A stretch of DNA of 64,000 nucleotides from Bacteroidia bacterium (GCA_016787445.1 JAEUTQ010000017.1:33867-97866), one strand, 5' to 3'. Counted from the first letter of the stretch, positions 18,718 to 27,317 are shown. Made by a program: numbers and translations. The notes: generated by a model not told the origin, from the sequence alone.

Positions 18718-20043
18718 ATGATTTTAATGTTCCTGAGAATAATCATGAGTTTAAGCCTTAACAGTTTTTACAAACGCATTAAGGTGAAGAATAAGCGTGT
18801 GCTTGAAGCTGATGCGCCTATGATTTTAGCATTAAATCATCCGAATGCCTTCATGGATCCGGTTGTTTTCTCTTTAGTAGTTTACCCTCCAAAGTTTAAA
18901 TATCTGGCCAGAGGCGATGCTTTTAAACCCGGCATAGCAGCTTATTTGTTGGAATCCCTAGGACTAGCACCTATTTATCGCATACAAGATGGTGGTAAAG
19001 AGGGTCTTCAAAAGAATAGTGAAACCTATGACCGCGTTAATTATTTTTTACGTAAACGCTCAAAAATTATCGTGTTTGCGGAAGGTCTTTGCATTCAGGA
19101 ACGTCGTTTGCGTCCAATTAAGAAGGGCGTGCCACGAATGGTTTTCGGAGCTATGGATGCGATCCAGAATCCGGATTTTGTAGTGGTACCGGTTGGAATT
19201 AATTATAGTGAGGCGAGTAAGGTCGGAAGCTCAATGTTTTATAATATAGGAGAGCCTATTCGGGTGGCTGACTTCTATGAAGAATATAAAGAGCATCCAT
19301 CCAAGACCTATAATAAGTTTATTAAGGTTTTGGAACCCCGGATGAAGGACTTAATTACGCATATCGACAATCCTGAAAACGACAAGTTGGTTCCATGGCT
19401 CGAAAAAATATTCATGCGCGATTTATGTAAACAACAAAAATTAAAATTCAGAGATCCCGAACATGAATTTATCATCACAAAAGAAATAACTGAAAAAGTA
19501 AATACAGCTGATCAGGAACAAAAAGAAACGATTGTAGAACTTAACGCCAGATGCGAAAAGTATTTTAAGCATTTAAATTTAATGGGGGTAAAGGATTGGG
19601 TGGTGAATCCTTCCAACAAATGGCAATTAAGTTGGATGCATGTGATTTTAAGATTGCTTTTAATCATAGCTGTTTTACCAATTATTATTCGCGGAATGTT
19701 AGGGAACTATCTGCCGTATAAAATATCTGAAACAATCGTAAAGAAAAAAGTAAAGCACATTGAATTTAATTCTTCATTTAATTTAGGCATTGGTACTTTT
19801 CTGACTTTATTCTTCTATATTTTTCAATTTATCATTGCCTACGTTGTTGCGCCGCATATTGGATGGCCGCTTTTGGTGGTTTTGGTGTCTTTCCTAACCG
19901 GTAAATTCACCTTGAATTTTTACCCTTTTATTTTAAAAACTAAAGGGATAATGAAAGCGTTAACTAATAAAATCGGATTACGTAATCTAAGAGAGGAACG
20001 CGCTCAAATCGTTGAGTTATTTGCCTTAATTAACAAAAATTAG
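18718..20043 (+). CDS. PlsC-family glycerolipid acyltransferase
   Basis: A 441-residue acyltransferase of the lysophosphatidate/glycerol-phosphate acyltransferase superfamily. Motif I is NHPNAFMD (H41 and D47): five residues lie between His and Asp, the HX5D variant also seen in yeast Gat1/Gat2-type enzymes, not the bacterial PlsC HX4D. Motif III is FAEGLCIQERRLRP (usual FPEG), followed by KKGVPRM. The N-terminal half is catalytic; the C-terminal half has helical linkers and about three membrane helices (~305-410), giving a protein longer than PlsC. It probably acylates a glycerolipid precursor at the inner membrane. Transcribed divergently from the ABC exporter over a 61-bp gap; TATTTTTA at 18705-18712 may be its -7 box. 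Confidence 0.85.
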   Translation: MILMFLRIIMSLSLNSFYKRIKVKNKRVLEADAPMILALNHPNAFMDPVVFSLVVYPPKFKYLARGDAFKPGIAAYLLESLGLAPIYRIQDGGKEGLQKNSETYDRVNYFLRKRSKIIVFAEGLCIQERRLRPIKKGVPRMVFGAMDAIQNPDFVVVPVGINYSEASKVGSSMFYNIGEPIRVADFYEEYKEHPSKTYNKFIKVLEPRMKDLITHIDNPENDKLVPWLEKIFMRDLCKQQKLKFRDPEHEFIITKEITEKVNTADQEQKETIVELNARCEKYFKHLNLMGVKDWVVNPSNKWQLSWMHVILRLLLIIAVLPIIIRGMLGNYLPYKISETIVKKKVKHIEFNSSFNLGIGTFLTLFFYIFQFIIAYVVAPHIGWPLLVVLVSFLTGKFTLNFYPFILKTKGIMKALTNKIGLRNLREERAQIVELFALINKN

Positions 20044-20052
20044 TAATTTAGT

Positions 20053-20069
20053 TTGGCACGTAAATTGAA
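20053..20069 (+). promoter_or_regulatory. Sigma-54-like -24/-12 promoter upstream of the DUF3108 gene
   Basis: TTGGCACG-N4-TTGAA matches the -24/-12 consensus (TGGCACG-N4-TTGCW) at every position but one (A for C in the -12 box). The expected transcription start (~20080) leaves a ~22-nt leader before the ATG at 20102. A nearly identical element is at 51581. Confidence 0.55.
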
Positions 20070-20101
20070 GTGTTTACGTTATACTATTACCACACATTAT
20101 T

Positions 20102-20953
20102 ATGAAAGTCATTAAACATACTATCATCGCAGCAAGTGCAGTTGGTGGCGTTTTGTTAATGTCATCAGCCGGTTTTTTTACTTCAAAAAAAGCAGAATTA
20201 AGTCAGATTATAATTGAAAACAATACCGCGAAGGATGCTTTACCCGTTCAGCCGAATACCGCTTTTAAAGAGGGAGAGGTATTAACTTATCGTTTGCATT
20301 ATGGTGTGATGGATGCAGGTGTAGCGGTTTTGGAAGTAAAACCTTCGATTATGGAAGTGGCCGGACGAAAGGTTTATCATATCGTAGGGAATGGATATTC
20401 AAAAGGTACTTTCGATTGGTTTTTTAAAGTTCGTGATCGTTACGAAACATTTATTGATAAAGATGCCATGGTTCCATGGATGTTTGTAAGAAGAGTAGAT
20501 GAGGGGGGCTATAAGTTTAGTCAGGATTATACATTTAATCATTATACGAAAAAAGTAGATGTTGGCGGCGGCGAAAAAATAGACGTTCCACAAGGCGTTC
20601 AAGACATGCTTTCTTCGTTTTATGCCGCGCGGAATCTGGATTTTACAAATGCAAAAGAAGGGGATGTGTATACAATAAAAAGTTTCGTTGATAAGGAATT
20701 ATGGCCAATGAATATCCGCTACGTAGGAAAAGAAACAATAGAGTGTGAATTAGGAACTTTTAAATGCTTAAAGTTTCGTCCCATTGTGCAAAAAGGACGC
20801 ATCTTTAAAAACGAAGAAGACTTAAACGTTTGGATTACGGATGATAAAAACCATGTTCCATTACGCGCACAAGCTAAAATCTTAATTGGTTCAATTAAAC
20901 TCGATATTATTGGCGCAAGCAATTTGGCTAACGCAACATCAAAAGTGAATTAA
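20102..20953 (+). CDS. DUF3108 domain-containing exported protein
   Basis: A 283-residue protein with an N-terminal hydrophobic export segment (about 1-25) and a DUF3108 domain (~55-265). Recognisable family features are FKEGEVLTYRLHYGVMDAG at the domain start, GNGYSKGTFDWFFKVRDRYE and the late FRPIVQKGRIF...DLNVWITDD. DUF3108 proteins are predicted periplasmic beta-rich proteins of unknown function, related in fold to lipid-binding LolA/LolB-like sheets (family knowledge; binding not shown). It lies 58 bp downstream of the acyltransferase and has its own sigma-54-like promoter. It converges on the small lipoprotein array with 1 bp between stop codons. Confidence 0.88.
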   Translation: MKVIKHTIIAASAVGGVLLMSSAGFFTSKKAELSQIIIENNTAKDALPVQPNTAFKEGEVLTYRLHYGVMDAGVAVLEVKPSIMEVAGRKVYHIVGNGYSKGTFDWFFKVRDRYETFIDKDAMVPWMFVRRVDEGGYKFSQDYTFNHYTKKVDVGGGEKIDVPQGVQDMLSSFYAARNLDFTNAKEGDVYTIKSFVDKELWPMNIRYVGKETIECELGTFKCLKFRPIVQKGRIFKNEEDLNVWITDDKNHVPLRAQAKILIGSIKLDIIGASNLANATSKVN

Positions 20954-20954
20954 T

Positions 20955-21173
20955 TTATTCTTTAACGGTGCATACAACAGTGGTGTCTTTACTGTTTTTA
21001 GCGCAAGCATTTTCCTTATTATTTTTTGTGGAATACACTAAAACGTGAGATTTCTGTTTCGTATATGGATGATCGCACTCACAGGCGTAAGGTTTTAAAC
21101 ACGAATGCATAAAAATCGCTACCAGCGATAAAACAAAAATTGTTTTGAGTTTATTTAAGGTTACAAACTTCAT
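20955..21173 (-). CDS. Small four-cysteine lipoprotein A
   Basis: A 72-residue predicted lipoprotein, third gene of a tandem set of three. A signal segment ends at MHSC (a weak lipobox, -1 Ser). The mature part keeps the pattern Cys1...CEC...C...C: lipid-anchor cysteine, a C-x-C about 7 residues on, a central Cys (ENAC) and a Cys four residues from the end (VVCTVKE). The start at 21173 overlaps the end of the preceding gene by 23 bp, suggesting translational coupling. No known family is recognised. The even number of non-anchor cysteines would allow disulfides if oxidised in the periplasm (inference). Confidence 0.7.
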   Translation of the reverse strand: MKFVTLNKLKTIFVLSLVAIFMHSCLKPYACECDHPYTKQKSHVLVYSTKNNKENACAKNSKDTTVVCTVKE

Positions 21174-21351
21174 TGCTGTCGGCTAAATTAGTACACGCTT
21201 TTTTTGAATCTTTTTTATTGCCATTTATATAAAATTTTTCAGGCATGGTATCTGTTACACCGGCTGTGTTTTCATAGCATTCGCACAAACGCGATTTCAC
21301 ACAGGCGCCTAACAGAAGAACAGAAACAAGTATCAGGATAATTTTTTTCAT
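21151..21351 (-). CDS. Small four-cysteine lipoprotein B
   Basis: A 66-residue predicted lipoprotein with a good signal and lipobox (LILVSVLLLGAC). The mature protein is VKSRLCECYEN... with KKAC and a final EVCNLK, i.e. the same C, CxC, C, C spacing as its neighbours. The ATG at 21351 is chosen because the reading frame's longer version (to 21489) would run antisense-like through the upstream lipoprotein and lacks a signal peptide; from 21351 the protein begins with a canonical lipoprotein signal, directly after the upstream stop at 21353. Function unknown. Confidence 0.72.
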   Translation of the reverse strand: MKKIILILVSVLLLGACVKSRLCECYENTAGVTDTMPEKFYINGNKKDSKKACTNLADSNEVCNLK

Positions 21352-21352
21352 T

Positions 21353-21562
21353 TTATTGAACGATACAGCTAACGTTTGAACCGGGTGTATAGGTGTTTTG
21401 CAAGGCCTGACAGTAAGTGTTAGCCTCACTTCTCTTAACACGGGTGTAAGTTGTTTTGTAAATTTCTTTACCATCTTGCGAACAAACACAACTTCTGTCT
21501 TTTCGGCAAGAACAGAATAAGCTGATTAACGCAACTCCTGTTAGTATGGTTTTTTTATTCAT
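21353..21562 (-). CDS. Small four-cysteine lipoprotein C
   Basis: A 69-residue predicted lipoprotein, first gene of the array. Signal segment MNKKTILTGVALISLFCSC, then RKDRSCVCSQ (C-x-C), NTYC and a terminal SCIVQ. The N-terminal region, the CxC position and the terminal Cys align with the two following genes, so the trio arose by duplication and has diverged widely. It sits directly behind the best promoter match in this region (-7 TACTTTTG, -33 TTTG). Function unknown; small Cys-rich surface lipoproteins could be structural, metal-binding or competition-related, none of which the sequence proves. Confidence 0.7.
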   Translation of the reverse strand: MNKKTILTGVALISLFCSCRKDRSCVCSQDGKEIYKTTYTRVKRSEANTYCQALQNTYTPGSNVSCIVQ

Positions 21563-21580
21563 CGGAATTAACTGTTACTA

Positions 21581-21610
21581 CAAAAGTAATTTTTAAATTT
21601 ATATTTCAAA
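21581..21610 (-). promoter_or_regulatory. Promoter of the small lipoprotein array
   Basis: On the minus strand: -33 TTTG (21610-21607), 18-bp spacer, -7 TACTTTTG (21588-21581). Both boxes fit the Bacteroidota housekeeping consensus. The predicted start leaves a leader of about 12 nt before the ATG at 21562. Confidence 0.65.
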
Positions 21611-21641
21611 ATAAGACTAAATATTTAGTTGTAAGGATAAA

Positions 21642-22220
21642 ATGAACTATTTGGCGCATTCTCTTTTGTCGTTTAATGATGAGGAAATACTTATCGGCAA
21701 TTTTATTGCGGATCATGTGCGCCTTAATCAATCGAAACATTTGCCGGAAAGAATTCAAAAGGGCATTACCATTCATCGAAAAATCGATATGTTTACCGAT
21801 AGTCATCCCTTGTTCATTAAAAGTAAGCGGCATTTTTACGATGGATTTGAAAGGTACAGCGGCGTATTGATGGATATTTATTTCGATTACCTTTTGGCTA
21901 AAAATTTCCATCGCTTTTCAGATGTTACTTTACCTGAATATACCCAAAATCTTTACACTACTTTAAATAACAACCGAATTCACTTACCCGATTCTTCTCA
22001 ACGGTTTTTAGATTATGTTCTTCAGAACAATACTTTTTTCGAATATTCTAAAATTGAAGGAATTGAACTGGTGCTCAAACATCTTTCCTACCGAATCAAT
22101 CATGGTGTTTTTTTAAATGAATCACTTCCGTTGTTTATTGAAAATGAATCCAAAATCGAGCCCGACTTTTTTGAATTTATGAATGATTTAATTGAAGACG
22201 TAAAAAAGCAATCAGCCTAA
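21642..22220 (+). CDS. acpH: Acyl carrier protein phosphodiesterase (AcpH family)
   Basis: A 192-residue HD-like enzyme that removes 4'-phosphopantetheine from acyl carrier protein. The family N-terminus [10 protein letters not shown] and GNFIADHV are clear, followed by [16 protein letters not shown] and the metal-site-like segments [18 protein letters not shown]. Length is normal for the family. The 3' end overlaps the convergent LolD-like gene by 9 bp. Assignment is to the DUF479/AcpH family; in Bacteroidota the activity is inferred by homology with the E. coli enzyme. Confidence 0.85.
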   Translation: MNYLAHSLLSFNDEEILIGNFIADHVRLNQSKHLPERIQKGITIHRKIDMFTDSHPLFIKSKRHFYDGFERYSGVLMDIYFDYLLAKNFHRFSDVTLPEYTQNLYTTLNNNRIHLPDSSQRFLDYVLQNNTFFEYSKIEGIELVLKHLSYRINHGVFLNESLPLFIENESKIEPDFFEFMNDLIEDVKKQSA

Positions 22221-22865
22221 GAAGTTGCCGTCTTTCATTACTAATTTTCTATCGGCCATATCTGCCAATTCGTTATTATGCGTTACAATCACAAAAGTTT
22301 GATTGTATGTTTTTCTTAAATTAAAGAAAAGCTGATGTAGTTCTTTAGCTGAATTACTGTCTAGATTTCCGGAGGGTTCATCGGCAAAAACAACTTTTGG
22401 CGAATTAATCAATGCACGCGCAACAGCTACGCGTTGTTGTTCGCCACCTGATAATTCAGATGGCTTATGATTTTTGCGCGCGCTTAATCCTAAATACTCG
22501 AGCAATTCTTCCGCTTTTTTTTCCGCTTCTTTTTTAGCGGTTTTAGCAATAAAAGCGGGCATGCAAATATTTTCGATGGCTGTAAATTCAGGTAACAAAT
22601 GATGAAATTGAAAAACAAAACCAATGTGTTTATTTCTGAATGCAGCAAGCTTGCTGTCGTTTAAACTGTAAACATCAATGCCCCCAATATTTAATGTGCC
22701 TGAAGTTGGACGATCAAGAGTTCCTAAGATAGTAAGCAATGTTGTTTTACCTGCACCCGACGAACCTACAATGGAAACAACTTCACCTTCATTAATGTCA
22801 ACATTCACACCTTTTAATATCTCCAGTTGTCCGTATGTTTTATGTATGTCGCGTGCTTTTATCAT
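22212..22865 (-). CDS. lolD: LolD-like ABC transporter ATPase
   Basis: A 217-residue stand-alone ATPase of the LolD/MacB group, which powers lipoprotein release from the inner membrane or related MacB-type exporters. Walker [10 protein letters not shown]-loop [17 protein letters not shown] (characteristic of LolD), signature LSGGEQQR, Walker [13 protein letters not shown] and H-loop VTHNNEL are all intact. The ATG at 22865 is chosen over one at 22886, which would overlap the DASS gene by 19 bp; from 22865 the protein starts [12 protein letters not shown] as usual. The permease partner LolC/E is not in the window. Confidence 0.85.
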   Translation of the reverse strand: MIKARDIHKTYGQLEILKGVNVDINEGEVVSIVGSSGAGKTTLLTILGTLDRPTSGTLNIGGIDVYSLNDSKLAAFRNKHIGFVFQFHHLLPEFTAIENICMPAFIAKTAKKEAEKKAEELLEYLGLSARKNHKPSELSGGEQQRVAVARALINSPKVVFADEPSGNLDSNSAKELHQLFFNLRKTYNQTFVIVTHNNELADMADRKLVMKDGNFLG

Positions 22866-22867
22866 CT

Positions 22868-24331
22868 CTACAAAAGTAAGTAACAAAACAATGTAATCAA
22901 TATAATTCCTAAAACATCCAGCACTATTCCTACTTTAAACATATCTTTTATTTCTATGCGTTTCGTTCCAAATACAATTGTATTGGCTGCGGTGGCAACA
23001 GGTAACATAAATCCTAAAGAGGCAGCAAAAGTGGCCGGAATCATTAGCATTAAGGGAGGTAAATCCAGATTTTTTTGTAATGCAATCATCACCGGTATGG
23101 CTAACTGAATACTGGCAATGTTAGAAGCAAATTCACTGATTAACGTAACAATGCCGCATATTCCCAGAATAACTAAAACAGGATTAACACCTTTTAATAC
23201 AGCCAAAGAACCGGCGAGCCATTCGCTTAATCCGGATACTTCAAATCCGTAGGCCAAAGCAAATCCACTGCCAAACATCAGAATGATATCGTAACGGATT
23301 TTTTTAGCGTCATTCCAGGTTAATAAGGCTTCATTCTGACTTTTCTTAGAAGGAATTAAGAATAATAATAAGGCGGCAACGACAGCAACCAATGAATCAT
23401 CAATAAATTTCGGAACTTGAAATAAATTAGCCCATCCTTTATATTTAAATGTACCAAAATCTACATCCGCACGGGTAAACCATAAAACAGCGCAAGTAAT
23501 GAAAATGATAAATACCCAGCGCTCTTCATAACTTGTTTTTCCGAGGTTGGTGTAATTAGTTTTAAAAAAACTCTTACTTAAATTTATTTCAAGTCCTTTC
23601 CTGAAATAATATTTCGACAGTACAAAGAAAGTAACGATTAAGAACGTAAAGGATAGAGGAAAGCCGATTGAAGCCCACTTTAAAAAATTAAGTTGCGTAT
23701 CTGCAGGATAAGCTTCTTTAAAGGCTTTAAAGAAATACATATTCGGTGGAGTTCCAACCGGTGTTGCCAATCCGCCAATTGTTGTAGAGAAGGCAAGTCC
23801 TAATAATAATGCAGCAGCAAATTTATTTCTGTTTTTAGTTCCTTCAATAAATTGCTCGGTTTCCAATATCAATGCCAGAACTGCACTAAATAACATCATA
23901 CAAGTAGCGGTATTGCTAATCCAATTACTGATAAGATATGAGCTTATCATGATACCAAATAAAATGTTCGTAGGCTTTGTGCCAACTACAGATAATATTT
24001 TAATGGCAATGCGTTTATGTAAATCCCATTTCTCTATGGCAAAAGCGAGCATAAATCCACCTAAGAATAAAAATATAATACTGTCGGTATATTGTTGAGC
24101 TACACTTTTTGCATCACCCAATCCGAAAACCGGAAGAAGTATCATTGGTAAGAGAGCAGTAACAGCTAAATCAACAGCTTCGGTAAACCACCAGGTGGCC
24201 ATCCAAACTGCAATTCCTGCCATGAATGTTACTTTAGGGGAGCCGGGTTGTAAATCAAAAAACAGCCAAATAATAGAGGCAAGCATTGGCCCGGCTAATA
24301 TTGGTATATATTTTTTGAAAAGATTTGGCAT
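22868..24331 (-). CDS. DASS (SLC13) family sodium/anion transporter
   Basis: A 487-residue polytopic transporter with ~11 helices. The two sodium/substrate-binding hairpin motifs of the divalent anion:Na+ symporters are visible as SNWISNTAT (first SNT) and [11 protein letters not shown] (second, SNI variant), along with [11 protein letters not shown] and [13 protein letters not shown]. Substrate may be a dicarboxylate, citrate, sulfate or phosphate; the sequence does not decide. It shares a short divergent region with fmt that contains a perfect inverted repeat, and is followed 2 bp later by the LolD-like ATPase, probably in one transcript. Confidence 0.9.
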   Translation of the reverse strand: MPNLFKKYIPILAGPMLASIIWLFFDLQPGSPKVTFMAGIAVWMATWWFTEAVDLAVTALLPMILLPVFGLGDAKSVAQQYTDSIIFLFLGGFMLAFAIEKWDLHKRIAIKILSVVGTKPTNILFGIMISSYLISNWISNTATCMMLFSAVLALILETEQFIEGTKNRNKFAAALLLGLAFSTTIGGLATPVGTPPNMYFFKAFKEAYPADTQLNFLKWASIGFPLSFTFLIVTFFVLSKYYFRKGLEINLSKSFFKTNYTNLGKTSYEERWVFIIFITCAVLWFTRADVDFGTFKYKGWANLFQVPKFIDDSLVAVVAALLLFLIPSKKSQNEALLTWNDAKKIRYDIILMFGSGFALAYGFEVSGLSEWLAGSLAVLKGVNPVLVILGICGIVTLISEFASNIASIQLAIPVMIALQKNLDLPPLMLMIPATFAASLGFMLPVATAANTIVFGTKRIEIKDMFKVGIVLDVLGIILITLFCYLLL

Positions 24332-24334
24332 TAA

Positions 24335-24360
24335 TACAAATGTAACATTTTACATTTGTA
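24335..24360. promoter_or_regulatory. Palindromic divergent promoter between DASS transporter and fmt
   Basis: An 11-bp perfect inverted repeat (tacaaatgtaa, 24335-24345; ttacatttgta, 24350-24360; 4-bp centre). Each arm is a perfect -7 box TACATTTG for one direction: 24351-24358 for fmt, 24344-24337 for the transporter. A -33-like TTTG (24324-24327) serves the plus side. Both predicted starts fall at about the ATG (24363 and 24331), so both mRNAs would be leaderless. It could also be a regulator site. Confidence 0.55.
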
Positions 24361-24362
24361 CT

Positions 24363-25304
24363 ATGCGTATAGTATTTATGGGTACCCCCGAATTCGCGGT
24401 ACCTTGTTTGGATATATTAATTAAAAACAATTACAATGTGGTGGCTGTGGTTACGGTGCCGGATAAACCTGCGGGGCGCGGACAACAACTAAGCGAGGGC
24501 GCGGTAAAGGTATACGCTAAAGAAAAAGGAATTAAAGTTTTACAACCGGTTAAACTAAAAGACCCGGCTTTTATTGCAGAACTAAAGGAACTAAAGCCCG
24601 ATCTACAAATTGTAGTGGCTTTTAGAATGTTGCCGGAAGAGGTTTGGAATATGCCACCTTTGGGAACGTATAATTTACACGCATCTTTATTGCCAAAGTA
24701 CAGAGGTGCTGCTCCAATAAATTGGGCTGTTATTAATGGAGAGAGCGAGAGCGGAGTCACAACATTTAAATTAAAGCATGAAATTGATACCGGAAATGTT
24801 TTGTTTCAGGAGAAGGTGCCTTTATCGGACACTACAACAGCCGGTGAATTGCACGATACGTTAATGAAAGTGGGGAGCGAGTTGATTTTAAAAAGTGTAA
24901 AGGCGATTGAGAGTGGAAACTATGAATTAAAACCACAAAATGATGCTGTTGCCATACATGCGCCAAAAATTTTTAAAGACACTTGCAAAATCGACTGGAC
25001 AAAGGAAGTGAAATCGGTTTACAATTTAATTCGGGGTTTATCACCATATCCTGCAGCATACACGGAATTTACAGATAGTAAAGGCACACTTACTTCTTTT
25101 AAATTATTTAAAACAACTGTAGAGGAGGGGGCAGTAAAGGAAACTAACGGTTCACTGCTAACCGACAATAAAACATTTATTAAAATTGCCGCTAAAGGAG
25201 GTTACATAAATGTGAAGGAATTACAATTGCAAGGAAAAAAACGCATGAGCACCGATGAATTTTTGCGTGGGTATAAATTTCCTGAAAACACATTATGTAA
25301 GTAA
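24363..25304 (+). CDS. fmt: Methionyl-tRNA formyltransferase
   Basis: A 313-residue enzyme that formylates Met-tRNAfMet using 10-formyl-THF. Family features: MRIVFMGTPEFAVPCL start, DKPAGRG, LPEEVW, YNLHASLLPKYRGAAPINWA (catalytic His) and IDTGNVLFQ (catalytic Asp region), then the C-terminal OB-fold domain. The open frame extends upstream to 24195 but that part is antisense to the transporter gene; ATG 24363 gives the conserved N-terminus and sits just behind the predicted -7 box. Usually next to def (peptide deformylase), which is not seen here. Confidence 0.95.
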   Translation: MRIVFMGTPEFAVPCLDILIKNNYNVVAVVTVPDKPAGRGQQLSEGAVKVYAKEKGIKVLQPVKLKDPAFIAELKELKPDLQIVVAFRMLPEEVWNMPPLGTYNLHASLLPKYRGAAPINWAVINGESESGVTTFKLKHEIDTGNVLFQEKVPLSDTTTAGELHDTLMKVGSELILKSVKAIESGNYELKPQNDAVAIHAPKIFKDTCKIDWTKEVKSVYNLIRGLSPYPAAYTEFTDSKGTLTSFKLFKTTVEEGAVKETNGSLLTDNKTFIKIAAKGGYINVKELQLQGKKRMSTDEFLRGYKFPENTLCK

Positions 25305-25454
25305 GCCCCTGCTTTCTTGCACTACAAATTTTAATTCTTGATTTGTTAAAAACAGAATCTTCTGTATCCCGCGCTATCAGAGCGTTTCAGGCGCTTGAAT
25401 TATGAACAAAGACTTGATTTTTCAACAAAAACCCTTGTTTCTAATCATTGTCAC
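25305..25454. other. Gap between fmt and the HU promoter
   Basis: No gene. It contains an imperfect GC-rich repeat (gcgctatcagagcg and caggcgc near 25368-25395) but no hairpin with a T-run, so no terminator for fmt is called. Confidence 0.4.
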
Positions 25455-25484
25455 TTGACAAAAAGACTTCATCTTATAAATTTG
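25455..25484 (+). promoter_or_regulatory. Promoter of the HU gene
   Basis: -33-like TTGACA (25455-25460), 16-bp spacer, perfect -7 TAAATTTG (25477-25484). The predicted start (~25491) leaves a leader of about 38 nt. This is one of the best matches in the window and suits a highly expressed gene. Confidence 0.65.
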
Positions 25485-25528
25485 TTAGAGTAAAAACATT
25501 TATTGTTAAACCCATTAAAAAATTTAAA

Positions 25529-25807
25529 ATGAACAAAGCAGAATTAATTGATGCAATTGCAGCCAGCGCAAAATTATCAAAGGCAGATGCAGGTCGCGCA
25601 TTAGATGCAACTATCGATTCAATCAACAAAGCCTTAAAAAAAGGTGATCGTATTGGTTTAGTTGGTTTCGGATCTTTCTCAGTAGCAAAACGTGCTGCAC
25701 GCACAGGTCGTAATCCTCAAACCGGAAAAGAAATTAAGATTGCCGCTAAGAAGGTGGTAAAATTTAAAGCCGGCGCTGAATTAGCAGGTAACGTAAACAA
25801 AAAATAA
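25529..25807 (+). CDS. HU-family DNA-binding protein
   Basis: A 92-residue nucleoid protein. It has the HU alpha-helical base ([20 protein letters not shown]), GFGSFSV, and the DNA-bending arm with [16 protein letters not shown], then a final helix region. It binds and bends DNA as a dimer. The frame is open further upstream, but the ATG at 25529 gives the universal N-terminus and lies behind a well-placed promoter. It is monocistronic and followed by a strong terminator. Confidence 0.95.
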   Translation: MNKAELIDAIAASAKLSKADAGRALDATIDSINKALKKGDRIGLVGFGSFSVAKRAARTGRNPQTGKEIKIAAKKVVKFKAGAELAGNVNKK

Positions 25808-25825
25808 TTTTAGTTTACAGGAAAT

Positions 25826-25856
25826 AAAAAACCGAGATGTTAGTCTCGGTTTTTTT
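25826..25856. terminator. Bidirectional intrinsic terminator after HU
   Basis: Stem aaaaaaccgaga-type (25826-25837) with tctcggtttttt (25844-25855), loop tgttag, long T-run on the plus side and A-run on the other. It serves both HU and the convergent FG-GAP-like gene. Confidence 0.9.
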
Positions 25857-25859
25857 TAT

Positions 25860-27317
25860 TTACTTATATTCATAATAATATACAGAACCCGAGGAAAAAC
25901 TCTCTTTAGACCCTGAAGAATTTACTTTTTCAAACCTTGTTCCAATAAAAATTGAACTATTTTTTAGCTCGGTTGAAAACCCATATTTTATCCATTCATA
26001 TTTTTCTAATGGGAACATTTTCGTTTTTTCTTCCCAAACCCCTGACTCGTTTTTTGTAAATAAATAAGTTGATCCACAATATGTGAGTTTCTTTCCGCAC
26101 GGATGCCCAAATGCTCCAATAATCATCTTATTGTCATCCATAGAAATGCTTATTCCGAAATGCATATCATTTGTTGCGTCTGTAGGTCTAATTGTTTGAG
26201 ATAGTTCCCATTTATTATTATTTAAACTATATAAATGTACTATACCGCAACCCTTTAGGTATTTGTTTCTAAGAGTAAGACTAACTACTTGTGCATTGTC
26301 GACAAATTCTTTTCTATTAATTTTTAATGAGTCTAGTATTTTTTTGTTATTGATTATATATTTTGTTTTGAACTCCTTCTTTTTATTAAAATAATGATAC
26401 AGGTATATTGAGTCTGCATTTGGTCTAGTTTTACGGCCTTCAAAATAATCATAATTCCCTACAGAGCCAATTGCAAGAGTGTTATCGTACAAAGCCACTG
26501 ATGATGCAAAATTATCTTCAAAATCTTTTGGCGGGTGTATTTCTTCAATAAAATACCATTTTTCGCCCTGTTTTTGAAAGTAGAAAACGCAATTATTTTT
26601 TGATGTTACAATAAGGTTGTTTTTAGTAATAGCTATTTCTTGACCAAAGCCAAGAATATTATCTTTTGGAGCAATAATAGAATCTGTAATTTGCCATTTC
26701 ATCGATTCATTAAATTTATATTGGTAAATAAGGCCTTCTCTCTTTTCTCCTATCAGGGTTGCTCTGCCCGGGATAGATATTAATAGTTCATTATCTGCAA
26801 TTACGCAAGAATATCCATAGTTGTCAGTTTTTTTTCTGGTTGGTGCCTTTAAAATTTGAAACAAAATCCACTTTCCATCTGTAGACAGTTTATATACATA
26901 AACAGAACCTTGGCGGATATCAGAATACCTATCGGTATTTGAATCATCCTCACCAAAGGCGCCAATAATTAAGAATTCGGCATTAACTGCTATAGGTGCT
27001 CCGTAAAAGTCATAGCTTGAAGCACTATCTATTGTTAATATTTGTTTTTGTTGGTATCTGCCTAAGCTGTTTTTTTTAAATACATGTACTGCTCCGGCTT
27101 CGTTATAAAACTTGCCTTTTGATTTTATTGTTTGTATTGGAGAACCAACAAATAAAAAGTCGTTAAAAGCTACAATTTTCCACCCAAAATTATCACCATT
27201 CATTTTATCTGGAGCTGTTAATCTTTCAATGAATTTGATTCCCTGTCCAAAGCAAGATATGTTAAACATAAAACAGAACAATAGAAACCTTAAGTTTTTG
27301 TAACTTTTATTTGCCAT
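25860..27317 (-). CDS. FG-GAP/integrin-like propeller protein, exported, function unknown
   Basis: About 485 residues. A signal peptide (FLLFCFMFNISCFGQ) precedes repeated units of the form DxFGxxIAxxxxxLxVGA...GxVYxYxxxxxxKW...Q: examples are NFGWKIVAFNDFLFVGSP, GAVHVFKK, FLIIGAFGEDD, GSVYVYKLSTDGKW, MHFGISIS and KMIIGAFG. This is the FG-GAP beta-propeller pattern of integrin alpha-like proteins. There is no T9SS tail, so it may stay in the periplasm or be a passenger of another route. ATG 27317 (or 27323) is preferred to 27362, which would put the N-terminus inside the upstream terminator. The gene is noticeably AT-rich. Confidence 0.6.
   Translation of the reverse strand: MANKSYKNLRFLLFCFMFNISCFGQGIKFIERLTAPDKMNGDNFGWKIVAFNDFLFVGSPIQTIKSKGKFYNEAGAVHVFKKNSLGRYQQKQILTIDSASSYDFYGAPIAVNAEFLIIGAFGEDDSNTDRYSDIRQGSVYVYKLSTDGKWILFQILKAPTRKKTDNYGYSCVIADNELLISIPGRATLIGEKREGLIYQYKFNESMKWQITDSIIAPKDNILGFGQEIAITKNNLIVTSKNNCVFYFQKQGEKWYFIEEIHPPKDFEDNFASSVALYDNTLAIGSVGNYDYFEGRKTRPNADSIYLYHYFNKKKEFKTKYIINNKKILDSLKINRKEFVDNAQVVSLTLRNKYLKGCGIVHLYSLNNNKWELSQTIRPTDATNDMHFGISISMDDNKMIIGAFGHPCGKKLTYCGSTYLFTKNESGVWEEKTKMFPLEKYEWIKYGFSTELKNSSIFIGTRFEKVNSSGSKESFSSGSVYYYEYK

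Noticed and set aside
21352..21489. Upstream extension of lipoprotein B to 21489
   Set aside because: The extra 46 codons lack a signal peptide and lie across the upstream gene; the internal ATG at 21351 gives a textbook lipoprotein signal.
24195..24362. Extended fmt reading frame into the transporter gene
   Set aside because: The extension is antisense to a conserved protein and precedes the conserved Fmt start; ATG 24363 is right.
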